Origin: Aquila chrysaetos chrysaetos
Taxonomy: Eukaryota > Chordata > Aves > Accipitriformes > Accipitridae
Assembly (NCBI RefSeq): GCF_900496995.4
Contig: NC_044011.1
Span: forward strand, 22,972,041 to 23,036,040
Length of the DNA: 64,000 nt
Direction: 5' to 3'
Shown here: positions 48,805 through 62,612 of the stretch, in pieces
Layout: each line of letters opens with the position of its first letter
Numbering within the stretch: the first letter of the stretch is position 1
Made by a program: the position numbers and the translations under genes
The notes under the pieces: model-generated
Databases searched by the model: none
What the model saw: only the letters and a program-made list of their open reading frames with translations
What the model was told of the DNA's origin: nothing

Positions 48805-51800
48805 AAATTTATTTTGGTTTTATGGATGCTGTCTTTGGCAAGGTCACTGAGATTGAAGGGACTGAGACCGAATGTCCTTGGGCAGCTACCTGCTTGTGGC
48901 ATGCTAACATGGACAGTTACAGCTGACTGATGTCCTGGACTCAGGTTCATTGGCTTATTACACAGTTTGCAAGAGATGAGAATAATGAGCCTGTGCTTTA
49001 AATCCATCTGGAGTTTATATCCAAATTCCCTCTTACTCTGATAACTCAGTATTTATTACAATCCTAATAGACCTCCTGTTCTGTGGCTTCTTCCTGAAAG
49101 ATCATGAGACTATGTAATGGTGCTGGCAGGGGGATGTTCTCCTCCTCTACCTCTCTTACTCTTAGCCCTTTTTTAGCTCGCTTTCTGGGACTGCACTTAC
49201 CGTTTTCCCACAGGACAGCATTTAATTGCTCCTTGACTGACCTTCTGCCTTGTCCCAACAACTTTGCCCTTGAGGTCATTTCACCAATTCATTATTCTTG
49301 GTGAGGAGAAAAAAGTCCTTCTTAATGTCTAAGCTTCTCTCCCTGTTATTGCAGAGTTGATTTAAAAGAGAATGATTCAGAGTTATTTACCACCACCTTT
49401 TAAATTTCAGGAAGCAAGGTGTTCCCTGAAAATAATGGCTTGAGAACCCCTCCAGCACTCTGTGTTTAGAAACTTTGTCTTTCATATCCAGAAATACATT
49501 AAACTTGACTTTTTGACAGAGACCTAAATATTGTGCTGGATCATTCAGCATTTTCATCTTCCTCATTGCACCCTTTGCTTTAAAAGCAACAGGGTAGTAG
49601 AGCCGATTCAAATCTGTGCTCTTTACAGGAAAAATAACAAGCTTTGTGAGACAACATGTTTTTAAAGGTTCGGAAAACCTGCTAGTTGATCACACATATT
49701 ACTGATGCTTATAGTACTCTGCTGAAATCAGGTGATGCTGGTCCATGGTCTAAGAATATTTATTAACAAGCCATTAAGAGAAAAAAAAAATAGTCCTGGG
49801 TATAGAAATCATTTAATCATTTCCACATGAGTGCTTCTCCATGAAGCCAGTCCTTATCTTCCCTTTTCATACACTCCCCTCCTGTCCACTGGCTTTCAGT
49901 TTGGGGGAGAGCAACACTGGCTTGGTGTTGCAGTAGCCCATTAACAGTTCATAAGACACTTGTAAAATAAGCATGGAACATGAAGTATGACCAGAGCAAA
50001 CCACCTGCAATGTTACTGTATTTTATGTGCAGTTTGTTTTGTCCAGCACCAGTGTTCATTTGGCTGGTGGGATGGCATCGGCTCTTTTCTCTGAGGGAAC
50101 TTTCTTTCTAACTTTGCCCATTTGTGCAGCTTCCCTTTTACAAATACATCACTCATCAGAAGTTTCAAGGCAATATTTGTAAAAGGTCTTCAAAACAATG
50201 ATGAATTACTAAAATAAGCATTAAAAAATAAATAAATTCAGTAACTATTCATCAAGATTATAAACTAGAAGTGTCTTTCCTCCAGCTAATATGTGGAACA
50301 CTTCATCCTGGCATAGATAAATCATGAATCAGCCAAGGGGTTAGTTAGGGCTTACAGTTTCTATTAGGTTGGCTTACTAAAGGCTGGCTTTCTGAAGAAG
50401 GAAGGATGCAGGGGTTATTTCTTTTTTAAATGATAATAATTGACTCTGGGGATGAATATAGTAGCAGAAAAAGTGTATTTTTTCTTGTATCCCATTGAAA
50501 CAGGATCCGAAACTCTTCTTACACAGTATTTTCTCTCTTTTGGTGAGAAAAAAAGAAGACCCAGAAAAAGGAAGGAAGGAAGATTTCTCTCAAGTGCAGG
50601 GCTACAATCTGTAAGAAAAAGCCCTTCCTGTGAGCAAGTGAAGGGGGTGGAGATTTATGCTAAAATAAACACCACGGTAGGGTCTTGTGCTGGATGTACT
50701 GACAAGGCTGTGGGCACTGGCTTTAAAATGTTTCATCCCAAGTATCCAGTGTCTCCCAAAAGGACGTGCAGTAGGAGGAAGTGTGAGGTTAAGAATTCAG
50801 TGAGATTGGGCAGATAGTAGAAAGGCTTGGGTAGACAGTCTGAAATTCATTACGAGAGTGTATCCAGGGGGTCACCACAAACATCCTATAAACACCAGTG
50901 AACTTTTCTGCAGTCCAGAGCTGCAGGAGCGAGCGTGGTGAGTCATGAGACGTCTCCCCCTCTGCGCACATGTACCGAGGGGGAGAAAAGGGGAGATAAT
51001 GACGGGTGCTCTCTGAAGTGGTTAGAAATGTAGGTTCCTAATCTATTTTTAAATGTCTCCAAAGTGACTAGCAAATATGATCTGACTTTCCAAATGTCAT
51101 GAGCATTCTTTAAATCACGCCTCCTTTAAGTCAGGCTCATGAATACTTTTCAAGTTGAATAATCAAAACTCCTCAGATTTCTTCCCATTTCTTAGTAATC
51201 TAGCAGAAATGCACATTTATGCACATGTACACTGATACCCTTTTAATGATTAGGAGTGAGGGAAAACACACAAATACAGTGAAATAGAAAACCTGGAGTG
51301 AAAGAAGGGTCATAGGTTGATGACGTAAAAATCAAAGTGAAATGATTTTGCATTTCAGTAAATGCTTTGATTACCATGTCCTATCCTGTTCAGAAGGATT
51401 TGCAGAGTGACTCAGTGAAAAAGGAATTAAGTGCCTTAAGATCTTACAGTGAGGTTACCTAGTACTGTAAGTAGACGTCATCTCAAGTAGCGGAGTTTAT
51501 GTGCAGATCCTGGATCAAGCATACATGATGTCTTTGATTCTGAACACCTGCCTCAGCTTCCTTTCAAAGGTTTTTGGGTGTTTCAATTTCCTCTTGCCAT
51601 TGTGATGTTTTTCGTTTGCATAAATGTTTTACAAGTTGAGAGAGGCAAATATACCTCAATCCTGTAGTGTCATAGGAAGTATCAATGAAAGAAATGTAAC
51701 TAAAAAATAAAATGACTGTTCTGTACTCCATGTTGCATATAAGCTTCAAATCACCTGAGCTTTAATCTTGAAGGTACTTTGCACAAGCGTAATTCTGCTG

Positions 51801-52299
51801 AATGTAGTGGGACAGCTTTATCTCTGAATATAGTGTAAAATGTTAAGGATGTGCATAAGTGTTTGTAGGACTCGGGTCTAATATCAGAAAGCTCTTTTGC
51901 AGCCACAAACCTGAAAAACTGTAACGGAAAATAACTTCATATCACATTTGCTCAGGTCAGAATTGCATGCCACTTGGATTGTTCCTCTTGCAACAGTCTG
52001 CCAATTTGTTGTCATCTTGTACAGACTTCATCTGAAAGTTCAGTTTTGCAAGTACAAGATGTGGGAGCTAAGATGATATATTGAGGCATATAAGTAATCA
52101 GGAAAAAATGCAGTTCAGCCCATGTATTCTTTGGAAATATGTATAAATATTTACAAATTATAGAGTTAAATCCAACTCATTTTGTAAATGAAGGGATATT
52201 CTGCTTTTTTTATGGGAAACATCAAAATCCAGGAAGCATGGGAGAATAAGACATGAAATCTTTTCCAAGGGACATTCATAAACTCTCATAAAATCAGAC
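48805..52299. other. Intergenic, no gene recognised
   Basis: Non-coding. A 125-codon plus frame at 50440-50817 is Lys/Arg/Ser-rich without a domain. No repeat family recognised. Confidence 0.5.
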
Positions 52300-52790
52300 A
52301 TCATGCGGACTTCAACCTTTCTCCTATTTTCATTGTGTGCACGCCTACGCATCCGTGCGTTTGTGGAAGAAACTTTCATACAAGAACGTTTTTTTTCTTT
52401 TTTGCATTTACCAATTACTTTGTAAACAACTTAAAGAGATTGGTGAGGGACTGCTCTGCAGAAATGATAGCACATCTGCAGCACAGGCAGTTAAAGTCAA
52501 CAATTAATTAATTGTTAAGGGCTCTGTTCATCCAAACGTTTGGCTCTGTATTTACTGCATGATTCATGGCTTGTGATCCCTGGTTTCCAGAGAACTCAAA
52601 GCCTGGTCCTCCATTTCAACCCTTCCCCTGCTCCCCATTTTACCCTTCCCTGCCCGCACCCGACTGTAGAGAGGCGAAACCGTGTTCCTTACAGACTAAT
52701 GGTGCTTTACGGCAAACAGCCCACCCATACATCGTGCAGACCCACTGAGCGTGTTCGGCAAACACGGGCAATACTCCGCTGAGGTCTATG
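52300..52790. promoter_or_regulatory. CpG-dense, palindrome-rich candidate enhancer
   Basis: Two CpG clusters: five CpG within about 52304-52359, and ten CpG between 52655 and 52778 (one per 12 bp). Between them lie an 18-bp perfect palindrome of SOX/homeodomain-type sites at 52499-52516 (core TTAATTAA) and a 12-bp perfect palindrome CCAAACGTTTGG at 52532-52543. Nothing else in the desert combines these. An 80-codon plus frame crosses 52540-52782 but has no domain. An orphan CpG-island promoter or a distal enhancer is possible. Confidence 0.38.
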
Positions 52791-55700
52791 AGAGAGAGAG
52801 GAGTCCTTGCTTGGTGTCAGCAATTCACTGATAGACGAATATTTACAAAACAAGACACACACGGAAGCACATGCAGTCATCTTTTGTGTAGCTGGAATTT
52901 GGTAGATTAGACTTTAAGCCCTCAGCGTAAAACAGTGGCTTGTCAGTTGTAGAAAACAGATTTTATATCAACCTGCATGAAGTTGTGCAGTGCTTTGGTC
53001 AAGGGAGGCTCTGGCGGTCTGGGAGGCACTTTGTGTCCCAGTTTGATTCTGAGCCTCCAGATAAGAAATGTCATAGTGATTTGCTCCAGTTGCTTCCCAG
53101 GGAAAGATCTACTATCTTCCAGTGTTTACAGGATAAAGAGAGTTCATTACATTTACAATGAACCAAATTTATAATAGACATGGACCAAAATCTTAGAAGT
53201 TCTTAGGTAAATTCTTAAGGGAAGCTGTTCTTTAAATAAGGACTGCCAAAAAATTGCAGCAACAAGAGCTAGAGTTAAAACATTACTTACTCATTAATAT
53301 TTTTATTATTACTAACTTGCAAAGCTCCCTTGGAGTATAACAGCAAAACATTAAAAGTGTCTAGCAAATTAACAAGTGCCTATCACCGAATAATTAAAGT
53401 CATCACTGAAGAAACAAAATGTAAAACCATAAAAAAGCCTTGAACAAACAAGAAATAATCAATGCATGATGATAAAGGGAACCAAAACATCTGGCATCTC
53501 TGCCAGAAAGCTTCTACAGATGTGCTCTGATGTATGATAAGAAGAAATAACATTTCAGAGTCGCAGGCCCTCAGTGAGGTTCCTGCCTTCCACTGTGGTT
53601 AAGTCACAGGGAGGCGCAGCCAGCTTTGCTCCTGCTGTTGATCTCAACAGCCCTCCTGGTGAATTGTTCAGATTTTTGAAGGCTATTTCTGGTGTGTGTG
53701 GCAGAATCTGCTTCAGCTTCACGAATGAAGTGACAGAGGAAAAGCTGTGCTATTTCATGCTTCCTTGAGGCACTCCTGTCATTTTCAGATCCAGGCTGCT
53801 TCTAAAAGCAGCCATATAACGCAGCTCAAAAGCCGTTGCTGATGGGGAGAGATTAATTGTTTTGGTATATCTTTTTCATCTTGAATTTCTGTGTCTGAAA
53901 GGGACAAAGAGTCCAGTGAAAAGACTGATTAACTATTTCATAGATAGAGAAGTTCTCACCCTTTCTTCAGATACATTCTTTCAGGCTCAGCTTGCAATTT
54001 ACAACTAGTTTCCAGATGACAAACTTCAGTAACCTGCACAGGTAATGGCCAGCTGCCGTTAATTCAGGCATTCTACTAGAGGTTTCCATGAGTTAATAAC
54101 AGTAACTTCATAAGGCGTTACCTAAACTTGAAATTGAATTGCTTCAGAATCGGGTGGCAGGTTGGTAGATGAAGAATCACTGCAATGATATTTAAAAAAA
54201 AAAAAATCAGAAAAAAATGTAAGATGTCGTGTTTGATTCATAGGACATTAATAGAGCTGACTGTGGATGCTCTATCTTTTCCGCTGTATCTGCACAGTTT
54301 TGCTTATGGCAGGACACACAAGAAGTCACTTAAAAATAAAAAAATACCTGGCTGGCTGCTGCAAAGATCATTTGTCAGGAGAAGAATGCTGTGGAGGGAA
54401 ACTCTGACCTCTAAACCTGCAACAACAACAAAAGCCAGTGTTTTAAAAAGTTATTTTGAAGCCTAAATAAACCTTGACAGATTCCCCTTAAACTTCTTTT
54501 ACAGTGATTAATTTCCAACTAGGGAAATATTGACTTTGAGAGAAAATGAAAATATTTCCATCTTCTTTCTCTCTAACACTGCATTATAAGATCATTTGAC
54601 CTACTAGATAGAGTGGAAAATCACTATCAGTCTTGATGTTATTAGATGGATCAGGTTTCACATCTCTCTCCCTCTGTTTTCCTTTGCTTCCCCTGTATCA
54701 GCATGTCATCTTCCCAGCTCCCTCCCCTTCAGTCTGGCTGGAGGAGGCAGAGCCCTTGGTGCTTGCGTTGCCTGGCAGGGCAGGGTGGCTGCCCTTTTTG
54801 TGGGATGATTGTGAGGAGCCAGGGGGCAATCAGAGGCTTGTGGAAGGCCATGAGGAAAAAAATCCACCTTGCCCAAGATACTAAATGGACACGGTTATGG
54901 CTACTCACCTTTGCGCTGGTTATACTTCTCCCTGTGGGGAGGAGTGGTCCATTTCAAGAATCACAGCCATTTGTGCCATCACACACACCCCCTCCCCATT
55001 TCCCCACAGATCTCCTCTTGTAGGCTTGCCTAGATGCTACAAATGCCATAGGAATCTTCCAGAGGGTTTTTGATCACATAATACCTGTGCACATATGTAT
55101 ACTTCAACCTCAGATTTAATAAGAGGGTAAACAAATTATAGTCACCAGCCCCAAATATTCCTTTTTACCTGCCACTGATACCTTTAGATGACGGGTACCC
55201 GCTGAGTTGCATGGCAAGACTGCCTCCATGCTGCTGAGCTGTGCTCTGAAGTGCATTTACTGTCCTCTAAAATGTGAAGGAAGGAGGAGCAGGGTGCACC
55301 AGCTGGAGTGACAGACAGGGACTTCCCAGCAGAAGAGCAAGCTTGAACACAAAACTGCATTGTTTATTATATATCCCACTGAAAGAAAGTCTTCTTCGTG
55401 AGGGAACCCACGCTAAATATCCTAGAGTGGCTACAGCCACTGCTCAAAAAATGTTCACAGCCTGTGACGGTATCCTATTACTTGCTTGGCTTCAGAGACA
55501 GCAGGAGACAGAGCATCTTCTATAGCAAATATATGTTTGATCCTTGCAGTTGCCAACAGAATTAGCCAATTTAAACAAGATGAAGAGCAAGTAAAAAAAA
55601 AAAATCTAGCTCAGATCTCTGTGTCAAAAAAGGCATAGAGAAAACATCTTCAACACCACAGAATATCCTCTAAACTTTCCTTGGAAGGATATGAAATGTA

Positions 55701-58587
55701 AGTTGCCCAGAGTTCATTGCTTTAGTAAAGGTGGTTGTAAACTGTGTGTGTCACTGCCCTGAGGATTTGCCTCACCATGCATCCATCCTGCAGCAAACCT
55801 CTGAAGGAAAGAATTATTTGGTTTTGTATGAATCAGAAGAAAAATCGAAGTTGAGGATTCCTGTAAAGGTAGAAGATACAGGTGGTCAATAGATACTAAC
55901 TGCATAATATATTATCCCCTCCACAGCACATACAATTAGCATCCAACTGAATTCATATGTAGATAAGGACATAGAAAAATAAATATTATTCTGATACAGA
56001 ATACTTCCACAGGGTGAAGTGCTGAGTTGCTTTCATGGCTAGCAACCGAAGCAAGGCTTCCCAATGCTCACTTCTTCCCAGATTCAGGTCATTAAGGTAG
56101 GGCATGATTTATGAAATCTTTCCTCTGGAGGATTTTTTGACTAGGCTCCAATGTTACAGCCTGTTCCTAGGCACTCTCATTCAACGTATAGGTGTTAAAT
56201 TTGCACATTTCTGGCTATTTTAAAATATTTTCATGTGATTTTCTATAGATTACTTTATAATGGCACATTTACTCTGTTTGCCATGACTTATGATTCTTAG
56301 CTAAAGTAACAATCTTAGCGATTTGAAGAATAAAGGAAAGTTCAATGGGGTTTACTGTGCAGTAGGCATCAGGAGTTTAATATGGTAACTACACACTGAA
56401 AGGTGAATAGCCAAAGCCTGCATTTCTGTGAACTTCTCGGCTTAGGTCCATTGATTGCAGTGTTGGTGTGCCAACTTACAGACCATAGTCCAAAGATGTC
56501 AAATCTGTTAAATAAAACCTAGATGAAATTAGAAGTTTACACTTTCCCGACATATATAAATATATGTTAAAAATGAGCTCTTTCTTCATTTTATCAGCCT
56601 TCAGCCAACAGCTTCTGATGATTTGGCTGTAAGGATACATACATGAAGAGTTAATGAACTTGACAAGACTGAGTAAATATTTGCTTAGAATTGCAAATAG
56701 GCCCCAACCCAAGTCCTTTTAGGCCTATTAGCCAGACTAAGTCCAGAGCAGAAATGCTGAGTAGGAGCGTACTTCTTCTATCTCACCCCTCCACTTCCAC
56801 TGTGCTCACTCCCCTCACTTGGGGTTCCCAAAGGTTGTTTCAGGAAAAGATTATCTTTTTTTTTGGACTTCTTATAGGATGCAGATGGCAACTTCCATCA
56901 TTTCCCTTTGAAGGCAGAGGTAGTCAACCCTCCAAGAAAGCACTGCTGGGGCTAGGATCTGGCCTGACCTCCATAAGTGGCAGTAGACACAATCCCTTCT
57001 GCTGCCAGCTGTCACTCTACCAGCTTTCAGTGTTTGATATCTTGAATGAACATGAGCTTCTAATACCTTTCATGAACTAGACACTGCAAGAGCCTTTCAG
57101 CCCTCATCTTGATTCACTTTAAAGCTTTCCCATTCACATTCACAAGAGTAAATAGGGTTTTTTCTCAGTGAGTTTCCCCCTTTCCTCTGGAAGGGACCAG
57201 AGCCTTCTACAGGAGAACAGGCTAGTGGACCTTGGTTTTGCCCTGACACGGATTAGCCAGGGGCAGAAATGTTTTACCCAAAACCAGTTACCACAGAGTC
57301 ATCTGTTTTCTGGGATAAAGTCTCCCCATAATGTACAAAACTGCCTGGCAATACTGTGCCTTAATGGAGGTTTTGAGATGAGACAGATATGAATGAGGGC
57401 AGAGTGGTCCTGCCAGACTGTATGGGGAGTCTGAAAGGAAAAGAAGGAGTTTCCTTTGTGATAAGGAAATCAGGGCATGCCTACTACAACTTCTTACTCT
57501 GCCTAGTTAGAGAGGGGAGCAAGGGCTGGTCAAATCAGAAGGAACAACGTGTATGATGAAATACTCGGAACCGGATGCTGAGCTGGCAGGAACCAGCATA
57601 GGTCCACTGGAGGAAACTAGTTGATTTATATCAGGCCTGGATGCAGAATTAGGATGGAGTATTCAGAGCTGAGATTTACTATTGAAAATTGACAGTTTTG
57701 TGGGGGCAGGGGAAGAAGGCCTGCCAAATAATTCACAGAAGAAGATTGGGATAACTTGTGCTCTGAGCAGAGCCAAACTACACACATGTTCTGCAGTTTC
57801 AGATGTGCCAAGTTCTGGAGCTCTGCATCTCCCATTTGCAAATGTCAAAACTCAGCAATGATGCTTTTTCCTAGTTAGCTACTTACATGCTGAAAGCATT
57901 TGACAACTTATTTATCCTCACAATGGCTGATGGGTTCATTATCTCAAAACCTGACGTTTTGGTAAAAGAGTGAATTACCTGATAGGACCACACAGCAAGA
58001 TGGATATTCTTGTTTGGCAACAGGATGCTTCTTCTTGTGGGCCCAATGTACCACACCATTTCTTTGGTGAAGATGCCACACTCATGCACAAGCCCAGCTA
58101 TGTTAATGAATTGTTCACACAGCTGTAGCAGCTGCAGTAAGCCCCTGATGTGGAAGAGTAGTCATCTCTCATGCATGTGTATTGTCATTATATGTTTATT
58201 GAAATAATCTTTGTTGCTCGTTTAAAAAATTAAGCACCTTTTATTGGGAGAAATAGTAAGTATTTTTCATTAGATTGTTAGAAAAGGAGCTCCTATAGCT
58301 GGAGAAAACAGACAAGCTCTCAAACACAGAAGGTCTTCTTCAGCAGTGCTGAAGATGTATTTCCGAGACAGACACAGAAGTCTCCAAACTATGTACAGGC
58401 TGGGAGTTACTGCCCTGCCTTCTGAAAGTTAAAACCCACTGCCTACTTTCCCTCTTCACTCCATATCTCCCTTCCAATCTATTTTGCTCCTGTCTTTACT
58501 TCTTCTCCACTACCTATTCTTCACAGCCAGCTGGCCTTCCTTGTCCACCTTTGTTTCATATATGTAGAAGAGTTGCACGGAAAATTT
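52791..58587. other. Intergenic, no gene recognised
   Basis: Non-coding. A short GC-richer patch at about 54710-54980 keeps overlapping plus frames open (125 codons at 54646-55023) with no recognisable domain. A 129-codon plus frame at 56691-57080 likewise has none. A-runs at about 54190-54202 and 55593-55604. Confidence 0.5.
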
Positions 58588-58619
58588 GTACCTAATTTAG
58601 GTACCTTAAGGTACCTAAA
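58588..58619. repeat. Nested perfect palindromes around GGTACC
   Basis: 58596-58619 is a perfect 24-bp palindrome centred on CTTAAG between two GGTACC sites. Its left arm also pairs with 58588-58595 (GTACCTAA, 1-base spacer, TTAGGTAC at 58597-58604). The sequence can fold in two alternative hairpins. Confidence 0.9.
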
Positions 58620-61206
58620 AGCCATACTCCAAAGTTTGCAGTCTACAGAACATTTTCTGTCCAGGAATAGAGCATAGTATTTCTTCCTGCTCTTTCATAG
58701 GCAGTTTGACTTTCAGAGAGGGACCTTGTTGCATCTTCAGATCTGCATCTCTAGGAGCAGCTGAACCTCAGAAGATACCATTCCTTTTGCCATACAGTTT
58801 GTCACAAATCCCTTGCAAGAACTTGTGCAGTCTATGGTGGTGTTTTTTTGAAAACTGCACTATGTTTTGTTGTATTATTACTGCTATTGGCACTATTACG
58901 GGGATTATACAGTGCATCCAAGGGCTCCAAACAGAAATAAGGGCCTTTTTTTTTTTAAGTAAACATTGCGTAGATAAAAATCAAAAAGGCTGTTGCAGAT
59001 GCAAAATACTGTAACTCTTTCATCTACTCCATAACAAGAAGAATAGCATAAAGCAGTAACAAAGCAAATGACTTTTTCATAAATTATAATAATTGCCCTT
59101 CTTTTCTGATCACTCCTGTTGGGATATGTAAGCATTCTGGCATGAGTGAGAGTGAAGAAGGATTTAATGAAGAAAATCTCAACCTGTTAACAGAGATGCT
59201 GGGTATGTAGCAGGAAAGATGAGGAATAGTGCAGCCAGCTTCATGTGTCTATGGTGCTATTAAAGTTGCCTAAAGAGACTGGGTTGACAAAAAGAAAAAA
59301 AAAAAGGCAAAAAAAGCTTTATTTTCTCCCATTTACTTATAATTTTAAATGAAACCTAATAGTGATGGAAGGGTTGAGGCCCACCAAACAGTGACAACAC
59401 ATCTTGTGCTATCAGGGGTACATCTCCAGTCTAGACCTGAGGAGTTCATTGGCACAGCAACAGGTCCTCCCAGGCAGGGCAACAAACAGCCTGAATGACA
59501 AGACAAAATGGGAGGAGAAAGTGAGGCATTGCAGCATCTCCTGACCACCCCCTCTGCTTAGTAGAGGAGAACACGTGCCAAGGGGAAAGACAAGGGGAAG
59601 CTGAGTAGAGAACAGGAGGATGGGTTTCTCCTCCTCTCGCTAGTAGGGGTAGTGCAGGGGAAAGCAGAAGCATACATAGAAGAGGAAGAATAAAAAAACA
59701 GGGGATGTCACACAGGAGGCATAAGGTTAAGAAAGAGACAGATTTAAAAAAAGGGAAACTGGGACCCTTAAAATCAACAGGGCTTAAGAAGACTATTACC
59801 CTGGCTGTGCTGTCCTGCCCATGGGGGTAAGCCCACAGTCCTCAGTGTGTTTTCCTCCTCTGAAGCAGCTCCTCCGGCAAGACCTTTATTTACTACTTTC
59901 TAAAACCATGAGGAACCTGAACTATGTCATTTCTACTTGCTAATTTAACCACACTAAGTTCACAGAAAGCATTTTGTATGAGGGACATGACCTGGCTTGT
60001 TAGCACCACATGTTGTAAGATATAGAAAGGGATCTTTCATACTTCAGAAGTCTTGTTTCTCAATTGCCGGTCTCTTACTTTTCAACTTCTTTGCCGTTTT
60101 GAATGGATTTCAAAACAAATCAACAGACACATAGAGTCTTTGGTTATTTTTGGCCAGAGTTGGATAAATGAATAGTCCAGAAAGTTTCTGACATTGTGCC
60201 AAATGTCTATGTGCCTAAAGTTTAAGAGTCATGTTTTCCAGGAAACCTTGAAGTTTGCCGAGATTTATGCTTTTGATATTGTCATCCATTACTGTATTCA
60301 AAGGAGTTGTCTGCATAAAGGTTGATAGAGGGCAGTCAAACCTTTTGCACTGAACAAATTATATCATTAGGTGTCTGCCTGTGGGTCAACTTGTTCTCAA
60401 GCCCCAAAAACTAAACACAGCTGAGATCTAAATCCCCTGACAAATGAAGGCTGTGAGCAAGGATCATGAATAACATATGGCAAATGGAATTTCCAAACAC
60501 CGTGCTGCCATACAATATACACCTGATAAATGGTTGTCTACAGTGATGCTGTTGAAAAAGGCACTTGATGCAAGCCTCATGCATGGCAGAGAAACATTAA
60601 CAGAATTTAACAAGACATTTCAAAGCTGGCAAGGCATTTATCCAAATGTGTTGTCTGGTCCTCCCTTCCCCAAGTAAGGACAGCACCCTTGTTTTCTTGT
60701 ACATGGGAACAAAGGGAGGTAATAATTTGACTTGTCATGCCAGAAGCCTGTGTGGCAAGATGCGTTCAAATAAGAACAAAAGGCAGAATTATGGTAGGGA
60801 CAAGAAAGAAAAGAAGATGAAGAAAAGGACAGCAAAATATTACCCAAGATTAACTTTTAGGTGCATTTGCAGCCACAAAAATTTAAAGATTACGTAACAT
60901 TGTCCTAGAGAAACAGCAGACAATTTTGTCCAGTTAAATAAAAACGTGAATACAAGAACCACTTCCCCTGGTCTAAAATACAGCCAACTCTGGGGCAAAC
61001 CTGAAGATGGGCAGCACACAAAACAACCGGTTGTGGCAAAAAATTGTGGGATGCTGCATCTAGCCCCATGCAGGCAGCATCACAGCCCCAAAATCATAAC
61101 ATGCCACAAGGAATTTGGCCAGGACCCTAGAGCAGCACTCAGAAAGTGACAAAGAAGTCTTTTCACCAGAGGCAGGTTTAGATCTTAGTTAAAATGGATA
61201 GTATGT
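58620..61206. other. Intergenic, no gene recognised
   Basis: Includes a T11 run near 58946-58956 and an A-rich patch at 59289-59316. Frames up to 102 codons (58706-59014, +) have no domain. No known repeat body precedes the A-rich patch. Confidence 0.5.
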
Positions 61207-61256
61207 TATTTTTTGTTGGGTTTTTTTTTGTTGGTTTTTTTTGTGTTTTGTTTTGG
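61207..61256 (+). repeat. T-rich low-complexity (TTTTG-type) tract
   Basis: Fifty bases of T with single G or GG interruptions, in imperfect TTTTTTGTTGG / TTTTGTTTTGG units. Confidence 0.88.
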
Positions 61257-62519
61257 TAGTGATTTCTGGAGTTGTTAGTAACCTTGGTATCCTTCACAAA
61301 TTTATCTCTCTGACCAGTAAGTGAGAGCTCCTCCTCAGAGTAACCTGTTAAGGTATCTCCAGCCTAACTATAGTTATATGCACGTGCACAAATATATGTG
61401 TTTGTTACTGCTGGCTAGCCTCTTGAGGTGCTACTTACTCTTAATGAGGTCTAGGCAAATAATATTTATAATAATAATATAAATGATGCAAATGGGTTAT
61501 TTTCAGAAAAGGTGTCAAAAAAAATTCATAATTTTTCATTGAATTAAAGTAATTATTTTTAGCTAAGAAAAGAAATTGCAGGATAATTGGGATGTTCCAT
61601 TTTCAAAATTCTGTGTTCTCGGCACGTTCTTTTCAAACATGAACTAAATATAATAATTAGAAAGTGACTAAATAGTGCCAGGAACTGAAAGTAGCCTGTA
61701 CACCTATTGAAATTATTTTTTTCAGGTGCAAATCATTTTCAATTTTTCATTACAGTGATAAAAGTGGAAAACAGGAATTCATCTCATATTGGCTCCAAAT
61801 TATCATTCTTTTTCAAAAATGTAACAATGACCCTTTAAGAAACTCTCTCATTTTTTTTAATAGAACAAGAAAACAGATGGATTTACTTCTAAGCTTCATC
61901 CAGTTTACTTCGTAACTCTGTAAACAGTTGCATAAGCACAAATGAGAAAGTGGCATAAGGCAGAAGTGGTGGGGAAGGGGAAGACAATAGCTTTTCCTTA
62001 AGCCAAAATTGACACCAAGAATGTGGGAAAAGGAACCATGTATCCACAGGTCTCCTATGCCAACCAGAGCTGGCCACTTAACTAAGGTTAATAGGTTAAA
62101 ACAGCGGTTGTATAGCAGGAATCACCATCACAGGGAGACCAAAGTTGCAAGTAAGTCTGGCTGTTAGGTGTCAAGTTCAACTCTCACAGATTGCCCAGTG
62201 TGGTCTGAGCGCCAAATTTTCAGATGTTCGTCCACGCACAGAATAATGCACATGTCACTCAGGGTCTGTGCTTGCTCAGACAACACCTCCATTAAGGCTT
62301 CAGAAGAGAGATTTTCCTGCCTAGAGGTCATGTGGAGTCTGTAGTCAGACTGGTGTGTAGTTCAGGGCATGGCTAAGCACAGCACCATTCACAAAAGGCA
62401 ATGTGTTAAGAATGTAATAGTTTAAGATTCACTAATTGCATGAACCTAAGTCTGATCATTATTCTTATTGCTGCTACTAACTTTTCCAGTTTGAACTAAA
62501 ATGCACGGACGTGCAAGTC
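61257..62519. other. Intergenic, no gene recognised
   Basis: A+T-rich, with a small AAT-type patch at about 61458-61483. No gene or RNA recognised. Confidence 0.5.
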
Positions 62520-62612
62520 AGAATTGCTTGGGGAAATTCTACAGTCTGCATTATGTAGGAAGTCAGGTTAGATGATTGTAACACTTCCTTCATGACAGAA
62601 AAATTCATGACA
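62520..62612 (+). mobile_element. CR1-type LINE 3' fragment (plus)
   Basis: GAATTGCTTGGGGAAATTCT and 'gtctgcattatgtaggaagtcaggttagatgattgtaacacttcc' match, in order, the ancestral CR1 end ('gaattattttggggaagttct..ggcctgtgttatacaggaggtcagactagatgatcataatggtccc'). Same old family as the piece at 20700-20995, in the opposite orientation. Confidence 0.75.

Noticed and set aside
52540..52782. 80-codon Arg-rich frame over the CpG cluster
   Set aside because: No similarity to a known protein. CpG content alone explains the arginines, so the segment is better treated as a regulatory candidate.
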